NCBI GenBank assembly: GCA_033725935.1
Contig: MU867060.1
Location: 1,501,337-1,565,336 of the forward strand
DNA length: 64,000 nucleotides
Origin: Cladorrhinum sp. PSN259
Lineage: Eukaryota > Ascomycota > Sordariomycetes > Sordariales > Podosporaceae
Direction: 5' to 3'
Of the stretch, positions 40,130 through 52,101 are shown piece by piece (position 1 is the stretch's first letter; every line of letters begins with the position of its first letter). The translations under genes were made by a program, and so were the position numbers. The notes below the pieces were generated by a model. That model had not been told where the DNA came from. It searched no databases and saw only the letters and a list, made by a program, of their open reading frames with translations.

Positions 40130-41112
40130 CCCGGCCAAGCTGCAGGTCGAAAGCTCTCGGACTTTCCATCGTGATTCGTTCTAGCCCCACTTGTTCCCTT
40201 TCAATTTTTATCTTATCGGAGCTCAAGCTGTCAAACATGTGGGCCCTTGGCTCGTGCGTCTCCCCTTGCTTTTTAAAAGGTTTGAATTTTTGGATCCCTC
40301 ATAACTCATTTTCTTCAAAACATTCTGCTTCACTGAGGTGTCTCAACCTCAACCACAACCACATCTTGTGGTTGGGTGCTGCTGATGCATGCTGGAAATG
40401 TGCTCAAGGGAGCTTCGATGATAACTCGTATGCTCCATCATTCCAGAGTTTCTCACTGAGTAAGTAACCGAATGACCTCTAGTTCACCTTTTTTTCTTCT
40501 GCGCCTTCTATCATGATGATCAAATTGGTCCGTGTTACTGAGCGGCTTAAGACCCCGTACTTTGACGAGAAACCCAGCATGTAAATGCATTCTGATTACA
40601 TATTTACCCATCTATATTCAGTCAGACAAGTTGTGGAAGCTCTGCTAACCTGGTGGTCAATAGTGAGACATAACCCAACGACGGACCCTGCTTGCTTGGT
40701 AATAGTGGTTATAAGCTGCTGTCTTTTTATTCTTATCCGCGTGGAATGCGACTTAGCCAAATCATTATCTGTTTTGAGCAAGCAGCATTTCCGACCCTGA
40801 GTGCTGGTTATAGGCAGGTAGGTACGGCGTTGATGCCATCCAAACTTGCTTTCGGGTTGGTTACAGATATAGTAAGACGTGACTTTTTGAATAAAACCAG
40901 TACATATTCTGTCCTATCCATGTGCTTCTTCTGCCTGAGACGTTCGCACCGTCAATTCAATTCTATAGTCACCCCGTCAAAAGATGATTCAACTATCTTG
41001 CATTTCTCAAGTTGTGATGAACTTCTGCTGCAGCGTTGTTTGGCTGTAATTGTTGGAAGTATAAGTGGGGCCGTCCAATCGGATAGTTTGCCTGTCGATG
41101 CTTTTGGAATCC
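40130..41112. other. Divergent intergenic region HSP78-PSF1
   Basis: No gene is supported. Frames at 40692..41168 lack a domain and coding bias. Confidence 0.5.
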
Positions 41113-41180
41113 AAACGCGCCACGACTTCAACTCAGCATCAATATCCATTAGACATCACGCTCTGTAACAGAAACGCGCC
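41113..41180. promoter_or_regulatory. Pair of MCB/E2F-like boxes upstream of PSF1
   Basis: The 9-mer AAACGCGCC occurs twice, at 41113..41121 and 41172..41180, 59 bp apart and ending 136 and 77 bp before the PSF1 start codon. Each contains ACGCG, the core of the MluI cell-cycle box bound by MBF-type factors that drive replication genes at G1/S. Binding is inferred only. Confidence 0.5.
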
Positions 41181-41256
41181 TAGATCGCCGATTACTCCTA
41201 TACTTGATTTTCTATAATCAGCAATTCGTGAGACGGTCAAGCTTGCAGATATCAAG

Positions 41257-42033
41257 ATGCCTATGTACGGAGACTTGGGTAACAAGCTGGTTCGTATCAT
41301 CACCGGTTAAGGATTTCTCCTCATGAACCCTTACTCACAACGATCACAGGCACTGCATGCCAAACGGACACAGAACTTAGCCCACCTGCCGCCATACCAG
41401 ACAGAGCTTGTCCGTGCTGTCACGCGTGAGGTCCGGGACTTGGACAAGGAAGTAACCACTCTGCTTGAGCCTTTCCAAGGGTCATTTGACCCTGCTGCAG
41501 ACCAGGCCACGGCATGCACCCTACTAGTCAACCACCTATCCATGCGGAGGAATAAGCGATGTCTTCTTGCATACCACCGTACACGGACTGACAAGTTGGA
41601 GGAGCACGTTTGGAATGGTGTTGATGTGATCGATCTTGTGGCTCAGCAACAAGCCGGGGGCGGCAGTGGTGCCGCTGTTGCTGGCGAGGGCGGGGCAAGC
41701 AGCAGCCTCAGCCCACAGGAGGAGGACTACGTTCGGCAGTACGGCGACCTGCTGGCTGCATACAAGGGCCAATGGACCGATATTGACCTAACTGGCAGTC
41801 TGGAACCCCCTAGAGACCTGTTTATTGACGTGCGGGTACTTAAGGATGCGGGGGAGATCCAGACTGAGTACGGGTAAGTTGCCGTCTTCCGCGGATGGTC
41901 CCGCATATGCTTGTGCAGACGACTAACAAGACAATCTAGGGCGATCAATCTGACCAAGAATAGCCAATTCTACGTCCGGCAAGGTGATGTCGAGCGCCTG
42001 ATCGCTCAAGGCTACCTTCAAAAGCTCGGTTGA
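41257..42033 (+). CDS. PSF1: GINS complex subunit Psf1
   Basis: Exons are 41257..41289, 41350..41873 and 41940..42033 (introns 60 and 66 bp), giving 216 aa. The spliced N-terminus MPMYGDLGNKL|ALHAKRTQNL is the Psf1 signature, so the 11-codon first exon is secure. The ATG at 41263 (MYGDLG) is an equally likely start. Conserved parts include HLPPYQTELVRAVTREVRDLD, RRNKRCLLAYHRTRTDKLEE and the C-terminal B-domain (LFIDVRVLKDAGEIQTEYGAINLTKNSQFYVRQGDVERLIAQGYL). A fungal linker of about 30 aa (GGGSGAAVAGEGGASSS) lies between them. Psf1 with Sld5, Psf2 and Psf3 forms GINS, part of the Cdc45-MCM-GINS replicative helicase. Intron 1 has a non-standard GTTCGT donor. The two MCB-like boxes upstream fit G1/S expression. 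Confidence 0.94.
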
Positions 42034-43640
42034 GCCGCTCCTGGGCATTATTGTCCAAATGTGGGTGGTAGATGGTGTGCTTTTAAATGCCGTCTCCGAT
42101 GCAGGCTAGACAATCTCAATTTACCAATATCTGCAACAAAATCTTGAGAGGATCAGCATGATTGATGACGAGCACAACGGATTTCCTGCAACACAGCCCA
42201 ACAGAGGTCAGTAGCCCGGGGGTAAGGGCAATGGTGCAATGCAGGGACAAAGCTGACGGAAGTTGGCAACAGAATGACGGCAAAAGGTGTTTTTTCCCTG
42301 CCGCAATCATCAATATCACACACCATCTGGAAGAAAAATGCAAGATACCAGCTGAGCCCAGTCAACAGACCAACCCCTCACCAGCTCCAAGTCGTGTTCA
42401 GTCTCTAAGAGGATGGCGTGGATGGGTGGGAAGACAGGCACTTGCATGAACAGGGGGACGGTTCCACAACCAAGACTGTAACACGCGGGAAGCATGCGAC
42501 GTGAAAACTTTTGGCGTAGCCAAACCATTGAGCCACGCGCAACGGCTTTGCAAATTGGCAGCCTGCAGCTCACATGGCAAGGTGAATTTTTCATTGGGGG
42601 TGGCAATTGATCACCGTAATAATATCACTGTGTCCCAAACGTAAAGGAATATCCAAACCTCCGGCAACCGCCGTATTAAGCTGTAAAAGTTTGTCAGTTT
42701 ATCAATTGTTCAATTGGTTTGATAGGACCGAACGTGAGGGGCCCAATCTTGACCGAAAAGCGGGTGCAGTTAGTTATACGCAGGGCAGCGAGAAGTGAAC
42801 AGCGATTTCGCACTGGGCAGCTGTACTACATAGTAACCTGCATGAAGCCGATGACGACTTGCACTTCCCAAGCTCGAGCCCCACCAACCAATGAATGCCC
42901 TGCATGTTCCAGACCGTGTAAGTCGATTCTGGACGCCTCCGTCCGACGAGGTCAAGCAACGGCTAATAAAAACACGCTACGACAGAAAAGAATTGAAGCT
43001 TGTGAATAAGAAGTTTTTGCAAGAACTAGCTTTGATCCCTGTTCTTACTATTCTGTTCGAGGTGGGTCTTGAAGTTGCTTGGGTAGAAGAAAAAAACAAC
43101 TATCAAGGTAGCGAAGGAACCGGTTGCAGATGTAAGGGTCTGGCTTTCCTCTTCCCCTCCTCATGTGAATTCATTCGACAGTGATTGCGCATTGCTCGTC
43201 CCATATCTTGTTTTTAAACTTTCGGGTTAGTTGAAGGTGACCATACAGCTGCGCAATTACGCAATCACGGACCTTAGAGAACTCAATATCCTGGGGATTG
43301 TTCGCAATCGTCTGTTGGGCGTCCGTTGCAAACACGGTCCTGCTCGACAATCCGACTGCATACCCGCCAACCTATACGCCCGGCCTCAATCGCGATACCC
43401 TACATGGTACCTGGCCTGGCTGTCAGATAACTGCACAGAGTACCGCCTCCGACATCGTCGCCTTCTTTCAGCCGTGGACAGTTCATACAGTGGATCTATG
43501 ATGAGCCTTGACTAATTCCCCAAACACATTGATCCACTGTTTGCTTTGGTCGCAAGACCGCAAGTCGCATCTTCATCCCATTTTGTGCGGCATACACTAT
43601 ATATCCGTAGAACGTGTCAGGGCACAGAGAACCATTCGAT
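42034..43640. other. Intergenic, no gene seen
   Basis: 1.6 kb between PSF1 and the SulP transporter gene. Short frames on both strands show no family resemblance. Part of it is probably the transporter 5' leader. Confidence 0.5.
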
Positions 43641-46600
43641 ATGTCGTCCCCTGCATTTGGGAACTTCTCTCCCTGGAGAAGGAGACGATCGTCTGCTGCC
43701 TCACAGGCTTCCCAATCCCAGGACGAGGATGAGGTTGCTGTATCGTCAACTCCAGCCATTAACTTCCAGACACAAACACAACCCCCAAACAACAATGATG
43801 GGAAGCTCCTTTCCTCTTCTGTGGGCTCCGTGATTCATCGCGAACCAACAAGGTCTTATATTCAAGGTTCTGTCAGGGACCTTCAAGGTGTGTATTCTAT
43901 TCTTTTTTCCAGCCACGAAAGCCTTCAACCACTTCCAACCCTTGTCTCCGAAACCCTATAAGTCTAACTCTGATTAATACAGATCGCCCCGACACCAGCT
44001 CCCAATCCACAAAAGCTATTCGCGAAGACACTGCCGAACTTGCCAGCTATTTCCTATCAGACAAGAAAGACGGCCGCAGCCCTTCGTTTCTCAGCCGAGC
44101 ACGCTCGTTATCGTCATCGGCACGACCCGATCACGCAATAGCGACCCCCGATATAGCAGTTGAGAACTTGCCGGGACCTTCACTGTCGACCGAGACCATA
44201 GAGGAAGTTTCGGAGCCGCCATCACCAGCCGAGGTGGCTGGCGAGCAGCCGGAGGACGGCCCATCAATGCTCACCACCATGCTGAGGAGGTCCCCTACGG
44301 ACGAGAGGCACCATCTATTAACAAATAAGGATGACCAATTGCGCGAGGAGGATGTCACGGTTAATGATGATGACGACGACGATGATTACGACGACGATGA
44401 TGATAACAATACGGAGCATGAGCAGCCAGTCAACAGGGTCCCGACACATGAAGCTCGCCCTTTATTGGCCTACCGAACCGCAGGCCAGGAGGCAAGTGAG
44501 CTGTCGCCTCTGATAGGATCAAGATCGACTAACGGCAGTCGGAGTTATGGCATGAACGGTAATACGATTCTGGCAGACGATTTGGAAAGCCAAAAAGGAC
44601 CAACTGCTAAGGGCTGGGCTGGGAGGAAAGTCGATTCCATTCGTGGTAAAGGGCAGAGAGCTGTCAAAGGGTTAAGAACTGCTGCGGACCCGAAGCTGTG
44701 GAACCGACATACCATCTATCAGAATGTTGTTGTTGCCCCCGTTGCTTGTCTACCTGCTGTTATTGTTGGGTTGCTTCTTAATATTCTGGACGCTTTGTCA
44801 TATGGTAAGTTTTTCCAGCACAAGGTCGAAACGCCTCCGGTATTATGCTAACAGAGCTACAAAGGCATGATTTTATTCCCTCTTGGTAACCCAATATTTG
44901 CCGGTCTGGGTTCAGCAGGAATATCAATCTTTTACGTGAGCACAATCATCTCGCAGCTAACCTTTTCAACTGGGAGCATATTCAGGGGCGGCGTTGGCTC
45001 GGAGCTGGTAAGTTACACCGTTGCTCAGCGCAAACTAAACATTGAATAAGCTAACCCCCAATTGTACAGATTGAAGTCGTACCATTCTTCCACAATATGG
45101 CTGCTACCATCACGGATCTGGTAGGTGAAGACAAGCCGGACGCTGTCATTGCCACTACCATCACCTCCTACGCCATCAGCTCCATGCTCACAGGCACTGT
45201 ATTCTACTTGATGGGCAAGTTCAAATTTGGCTACATTGTGGGATTCATCCCTCGCCATATCCTGATCGGCTGCATCGGTGGTGTTGGTTGGTTCTTGGTC
45301 GCCACTGGGTTCGAAGTCACCGCACGTATGGACGGCAGCCTGAATTATGATCTGGACACGCTCAAGAAACTTGCGCAGCCGGATACTGTCCCATTGTGGA
45401 TAATTCCCCTGGTTCTTGCGGTGCTCCTATTTTGGGGACAGTCGAAAATTACGTCCAAGTATTTCCTCCCGCTGTATATCCTTACGATCCCTGCTGCGTT
45501 CTATGCCTTTGTTTCTTCTTTGGGTGTGTTGAACCCGGAGAAGTTGAGAAGCGGCGGATGGGTATTTGAGGGTCCTCCTGCTGGTGAGCCTTGGTGGTAT
45601 TTCTGGACGCTTTACAGTATGTTTTTCTCATCCCAGTTTTATAGCCTGAAAGGCTTTGACTAACGCTATCTTGCAGAATTCCACTTGGTTGATTGGGGTG
45701 CCATTGTTCAGTGTGTTCCAGCAATGTTTGCCCTCACGTTCTTTGGCATCTTGCATGTACCCATCAACGTCCCAGCGCTGGCACTCAACGTTGGTGAGGA
45801 CCACGCCGATCTTGACCACGAGCTGAAGCTGCATGGATACTCCAATTTCCTGTCCGGATGTGCGGGCAGCATCCAGAATTACTTGGTTTATGCCAACAGT
45901 TTGTTCTTTATGAGGTCGGGTGGCGATAGCAGGCTGGCTGGTGTTGAGCTTGCCGCCCTCACATTTGGCGTCATGATGATTGGACCTTCTTTGATTGGGT
46001 TTATCCCCATCATGATGGTCGGCGTCTTGATCTTTGATCTTGGGTTTGAACTGCTGTTGGAGGCTGTCTGGTTACCGAGGAAGAAACTCAAGCTGTTGGA
46101 ATACTTGACGGTTATTGCGATCGTGTTGATTATGGGTATCTATGATTTCGTTGTCGGAATCGGAGTGGGTATCTTGTTGGCGTTCATCTCGTTGATAGTC
46201 CAGGCATCGAGGGTACCTGCTATTAGGGCGAGTTATACGGGTGATGTCGTGGGGAGCACGGTCAGGAGGAATCCTACGCAGCAGCATTACCTGAGGCAGG
46301 TTGGCCGGCAGATTAAGGTCGTCAAGCTTTCGGGATATTTGTTCTTTGGCACTATTGTTAGTGTTGAGGATAAAATCAGGGCGCTGATTGATGATGAGGA
46401 GTTCAGGTTGAGGCCGATCAAGTTCTTGATTTTGGACTTGTGGCTGGTTACCGGGCTGGATTATTCGGCTGGTGAGGTGTTCAATACCATTAGCCGGTTG
46501 GTCAACAAGAAGGGTATCGAGCTCGTCATCAGCGGTGTTGGTCCTGATCGGGCGCTGGGAAGGAACTTGAGGGCTGTTGGGCTGGGCGAGGACGGGATTG

Positions 46601-47334
46601 AGATTCAATTCCTGCCTGAACTTAACTCTGCGCTTGAGTACTGCGAGAACGAGCTCCTCAAAACGTTGTACGCCAACCAAGAAGATCCCTACGGCAGCAT
46701 GCGTCTCGCCCCGCCCGCTCCAACTGAGAACCTAGATGTTCCCAACAGTGATAGCAGGCCGACACTGAACATTACGTCACCTGATATGCTAGGCTCGTCG
46801 CCTAGGCGTTTGCACCTGCGTGAGGCGGCTCGCCACTCGCTTGGCCAAAAGGAGGTCAAGAGCATGGCGAGGTGGCAGAGCTTCAAGGAGCCGCTGAGGC
46901 TTATACTCAGGATCTTCCAGGACGTGAGCGACAAGAATGAGGATTTCTGGTTCAGGGCTGTGAACTATTTCAAGAGAAAAGAGTACGTGGGCGGTACGGT
47001 GCTCTTTATGAGAGGGGAGCAGGCCGAAGGTTTTTACCTGCTGGAGAGCGGGATCCTGAGGGCAGAGTATAATCTGCCTCAGGGGTGGTTGTTCGAGAGC
47101 ATCGTGGCTGGTACTACGTGCGGCGAGCTTCCATTCTTCTCGGAGACGAACAGGACGGCCACGTGCGTGGTTGAAAGTAAAGAGAGTGTGGTTTGGATGA
47201 TGGACAGGGAAGGGTGGGAGAGATTGCAGAAGGAGGAGCCGGATGTTGCGCAGGAGCTGTTGAGGATCTCGCTGAAGTTGACGAGCGAGAGGATGAGTGT
47301 TATTACTAGTTATACGTTGACTATGGGTGGGTGA
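43641..47334 (+). CDS. SulP/SLC26-type transporter with STAS and cyclic-nucleotide-binding-like domains (Vsb1/YGR125W type)
   Basis: Exons are 43641..43887, 43983..44804, 44865..45007, 45070..45616 and 45677..47334 (introns 95, 60, 62 and 60 bp), giving 1138 aa. The first 310 aa are hydrophilic, Ser-rich, with a long Asp run (about 205-220) and phosphorylation-prone patches. The membrane domain starts at about 325 (NVVVAPVACLPAVIVGLLLNILD) and has the SulP pattern, including PLGNPIFAGLGSAGISIFYVST and the later FFGILHVPINVPALAL. A STAS-like segment begins at about 798 (VVKLSGYLFFGTIVSVEDKI). A cNMP-binding-like fold follows at about 1020-1125 (GTVLFMRGEQAEGFYLLESG, GELPFFSETNRTATCV). Yeast YGR125W/Vsb1 has this order and is needed for vacuolar storage of basic amino acids. 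A vacuolar amino-acid transporter is therefore more likely than a sulfate permease. Intron 2 ends in AAG. Confidence 0.88.
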
Positions 47335-50300
47335 AAGAATAATTATCAAGGATTTGGTTGTGGAGGAATGGTTCAGGGAGGAGGGTGGGGGCGAAGGGAG
47401 GTGTTGGTGGTTCTTTTGATCAGCAGCGAGCATTTTTACTTACAGTATTTGTCTCCTTACATTTGTTCATCGCCGGCCAAGTTTGGGGAGTTTGGGGAGT
47501 TTGGGGAATTTGGGATAGAGGTGGTTAAGTATGGGAAAATAAAAGTTTTTGGTGTTGCTTTGATGGTGTGCTATGGATGAATGGATCTAGTGTAGCACGG
47601 CTACCATCGTATTATACGAAGATAGATATATGTTACTTGCAAGCAAGCAAAGCAGGCCAAAGCAGGCAAAGCAAGCATGAGTCGAGACGGGAGTCACTTT
47701 AAATAACTATAGCTAAAAGTTCTGAAAAGAATTACTACGATTGTCCACTTGGGATTTTGAAGTGATATTTATCTAGTTAACTGAGAATACAAGGAAGGAG
47801 GAAAGAGAGGGGGGGAGGGATTTAGTATATGCCTGAGCAATATTATTGGCTTACGTCCCTGCTTTGAGTTGAGTGCACTTACTGTAGCATCTCGGGGGTC
47901 TAGGAGCTTATTCGCAAGGACCAGGGTTTTGGCTTATGGGGTATTGTATTATAATCTGGAGACAATGACGACGCTGTCGGGAACCGAAAATCAAGAAGCA
48001 GCGGTACGCTTGAGGGAGAGAGAGAGACAGAGACAAAATATCTGAAACATAGCTTTTGGCATGGCACCCACCCAAGAACATGGATATGTAGTAATAGCAG
48101 ACCTTCAAATATACAATATGCCCAGGGGGAAGTATGTATCCAACCAGGTCTCAGGTCACACGGGAAGTATCTGTGACGTTCAAGTGTCAGACATCAAATT
48201 TTCATAAAAAGTTTCACACGTTCATGAATAATGAAATCAATCTGATCAAGATCAAGATAATATCGCGTATCACACACACACACACATGAGAACTCGTATA
48301 TATCGCCGGGAAACGGGCCGGTTGGTGTTAAGACGGGGCGGGAAACGGCACAGAAAGATATGATGGCAAAAAAAACCCCGTGAGCCAATGGGCTCTGTGC
48401 CGTGTTTGAGATCAACATATAACTGTGCCGTCAAAACATGAGCCGGTCCTTGGGATCGAAGTTTGCTGATCTGGTTGAAAGGGAGGGTGGGGGAATGGAA
48501 GAGAGTAGACATCCTTTTGAATAGGCGGGTGGGAAAAAAAAAAGAATTTCTTGATTCGTTTTCGTCTCCAGAAAAGAATGGTTTGTTCAAAAGAAAAAAG
48601 AAGCTAGAACTGGATCTCTAAAAGCTGATGATGATATTACGATCTGTACGCCGTACAGGAGTGAAATGTTATAGCCCTTCCGGGTGAAACGCACTGACGT
48701 CTTTAGTCTGTGATGGTCACTTTGGGACCTGCAGTAGCCGAATGCACATGCAGGCGGGATGCAATCAATTTATCTGGTGTGCCGTCCAGAAGCAGTAGGT
48801 ATGTAGATAGTCTCATATTCAGGCTTTTCAAACATCCATCTATCCCTCACTCGGGCAGTTGAGGGCAAAAGTGTTTCAATAGAGGCTGATTATAACACTG
48901 TCTGTGGTGTATGCCGAGAGAAAGGGGAATGCACATGAATAACAGTCGCACATATGCAGAACCGGCATGCGACGGTAGCCATGAAAGCAACGAAGAACGG
49001 CAAGGTAGGTAGCCGATAGCATACAATCGTCGTGACGAAAAAGTGCATGCTGCATAAGCCCGCATTGCAATGTCGATCACCAAGAGAAGAGAGAAAACAA
49101 AAGCCCCTATCCTTTTTCTTATCGTGGGGATCAATGCCACGCCGGCATCATGTCGACATATTAGATCAGACCCTCACAGAAGAAGAAACAGACGAACCCG
49201 GGGCCGCGGTAACCACAGTGGGGAGGATTGTTTCTCAACCCTCCTCTCCAGATGGGCCATCCTGATCCATCTAGATGCAAGTCATACATACATACATGAT
49301 GCATATTCGAGAACACTTTGAGGTCACATCCGCATCGTCGCCATCACCAGGCGACCCCTTTTTTATCAGATCATTGTCGTTCGCGTACTGCGTCGCAGCA
49401 GCACGGAGGGTGGGGGGCGTTGCTCTGCAAAAAGCAGAAATTCCCGGGACCCCTTGTCAATAGCCCGCACAGACAGCCCAAGACAAATTGGGCTTGGGGA
49501 GAGGCTTGGGGGCACCTCAACGCCGCAAGCTAGAGGGAGCCAGTGCCGAAATAATTATCCCGGTGAAGGGCTGTTGGATGGCGTCTTGGTTTTGCTGAAT
49601 TCTGACAGGTGCGAGTGTTTGATTGCTCTCTGGTTCTCGGGCTTCCTTCGAGGGCGTCTCAGCCTTTCACCTTTGAGAACTCGAGTCTCGTTGCTGACGG
49701 GCTTCCCCGCAAAGTGCTTTTACACCTGGTAAAGGGTGGAGGTCGTTGGCGTGGCGGCTACATGACGGCGGCCATAATTTCCTACCAAGGTATGGTAGTT
49801 TCGGCAGAGATCGACACAGTTTTTGTCAGTGAGGGATTACTCCATCCATCAGAGGTGGGATGGCAGGATGGCAGGATGACATCCATCAGCAAGTGATTTG
49901 AAGTTTGATCAAATCGGCGTCGCATTCGATCCGCGCCCTCGTCCAACAATATCAGAGTGTGGTAACGACCGGAAGCGACGAACATGTGAAAATGTCGCGC
50001 AAAATGTCGAGTTGCCATCCAATGTGACGCTCAGGACGCGACGTGATAATTATCAAAGACCGGACGGGATTTTCCACGCCGCCTGGTCGCGTAGAGAGAA
50101 GGCACTAACAAATATGTCAGGTACCGTTCGATAATAGCACCGATTGGCTGTGTGCCGTTGGCCAAAGGATGCACCATTTTTTATCGTCGTTTCTGATTCC
50201 CTCATCACACGCGCAGTTGGGGCAAAAGTGGGATGCAGACTCAAAGTCACAAAATTGCTTTTCCAGGTCTCTGTCCACTGCTGTTCAGGTTCCTGCCGGC

Positions 50301-52101
50301 ATCCCTGGCCGACCATGGGGTAGCCAAGGCCGGCTTCTCCAGAAACGGCTTAATTAGCCCCAGGGTCGTTCTTGCAGGGATTAATAGGGCCTGCAGGGAC
50401 CTGATGGTGGTCCGTCAAATTGCCTCCTGCCCTGTCTGCCAAATGGGCATTGGGCAACGGTTGCCAGCGCCCGAGGCCAAGATGAAGTCGAAGTTGGGAA
50501 TCCCGGATCTATCAAGATTGTGACTGTGACGGCAGCAACGAAGGACGGGCAGGATGGACGAGGGGGTGACAAGGAAAACCACAGAGTTCTGCCGCTTCTT
50601 GACTTGTGTACATTCTTGCTGTTTGCTCTTTTCGTCATTTTTTTCTTCCTACTCCTCGTGCCTGAAATGATCTCGCCGGCGACCAAAGTCGAGACGAATT
50701 GTTTCAGCCCGACTTCTGTGTAATCCATCTCGTCCACAGCTCCCCCTTCCCTTGACCTGTCCCACACGACGCTTCCCATTGGAGTACACATCCGCCTGGC
50801 CACCCGCACCCACAGATCTTTACCATCTGCACCGACCCGAGTCCAGCTCCCCCAGCGACTCACGACGTTCGTTTCTTGGTTTTCTTGGGCCTTCTAAAAA
50901 GAAGCCCGCCACTCATTCGCTCGCTCTACCGCTATAGCGCTTCCTGCGCATTATTCGCATTAGGCCCCTTGCCCAGTCCACTCGCTTCCTCGTTTCGACT
51001 TTCGATTTCCCCAATGATCTCCAGGCCCTGGCAACCATCAGAGTTACCCTTTTGTCTCTCGGAGTTTGCTGCCGTGTCTCTGGCAGTGTTTCTGCCATCT
51101 CTGCTGGATCGATAATCGATACGAGCGCTCGGGACGTTGACACTAAACTCTCGACCGTCGTTGGCTGCCACACCCCTATTGTTCCCCGCCTTCGTTCCCG
51201 GCGTTCCGATCTCCACGCTCGCTTCTGAAGCTTCAAAGCTCTCAACCCTCGACGGGTCTTGGTCCACGTCTTGTTCATCCGGCCGCATACGGGGACCCCT
51301 TGCCACGGCCTGCAGCCCCGTAGATACGCGATCAACCCGCCCGTTATCTCTCCACTCGTTCTGCCGACCGCTTGGCCGACTTTCCTTTTTTTCTGTGCCT
51401 CTGCATCTCGAAGCCCGCCGTAGTGCGCCCTTCTTTCGCGGTGTGTGTGTGTGTGTGCCACGGCAAGCACTCGAGTCCTGCGCTTTCGACGTCGGCTTGG
51501 CTCAATTGCCGGAGAAAAATAGTTGCTTCTTTTTCAGCCATTACATCTCAAAATCATTTCAACCTCGCCGCGATAGCTCCGGATCCAGCCTCTCTCGTTG
51601 GGCATTGGTCAGCGAGCAAAACATACATAGCGATCGTGCCTCTCATTTGAAATCTCTCAATTGGTAAGAATTCATTCTGCCTTGTGCTTCACACCCGCTA
51701 TTGTCCACTTTCCGGCCCTTTGGGTGTGTGGCGTCATTCGCACCTGGCACTGACATAGGAGTTGCAGGTGCTTATTGTATCATAGTTTCTCCCCTTTGCG
51801 AGCAACCCACCCGAACAGCGTTTTACGGTTCTCCTCAAGGTTTCCAGCCACAGCAACATCTCCACACTCGACATCGTCGGAACTGCTCGAGAACGGGAAT
51901 TCTCGTTTCGGCCCGCGATCTGACAACGGGAGGCAATCGACAGATCTAACGACCTCTCTGCGGCGGTGGAAACTGCGATGTTGACGGAATTGGACAGAAC
52001 CGAAACCAACCTGTGATTACCGATACGGCCGAAATCCGTTACATTTGCGCAACTATCGAGTCCGGCCCAATTCCTCATAGCCTGATTGTCGCACCGCCAT
52101 C
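47335..52101. other. Long gene-free interval, partly kinesin 5' leader
   Basis: 4.8 kb without a convincing gene. It contains a GCAAGC/AAAGCAGG repeat patch (about 47638-47679), TTTGGGGAG repeats (about 47485-47512), a (CA)n tract at 48271..48286 and a (GT)n tract at 51441..51457. From about 50.7 kb the plus strand is pyrimidine-rich, typical of a long leader of the downstream kinesin gene. No tRNA was recognised. Confidence 0.5.
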
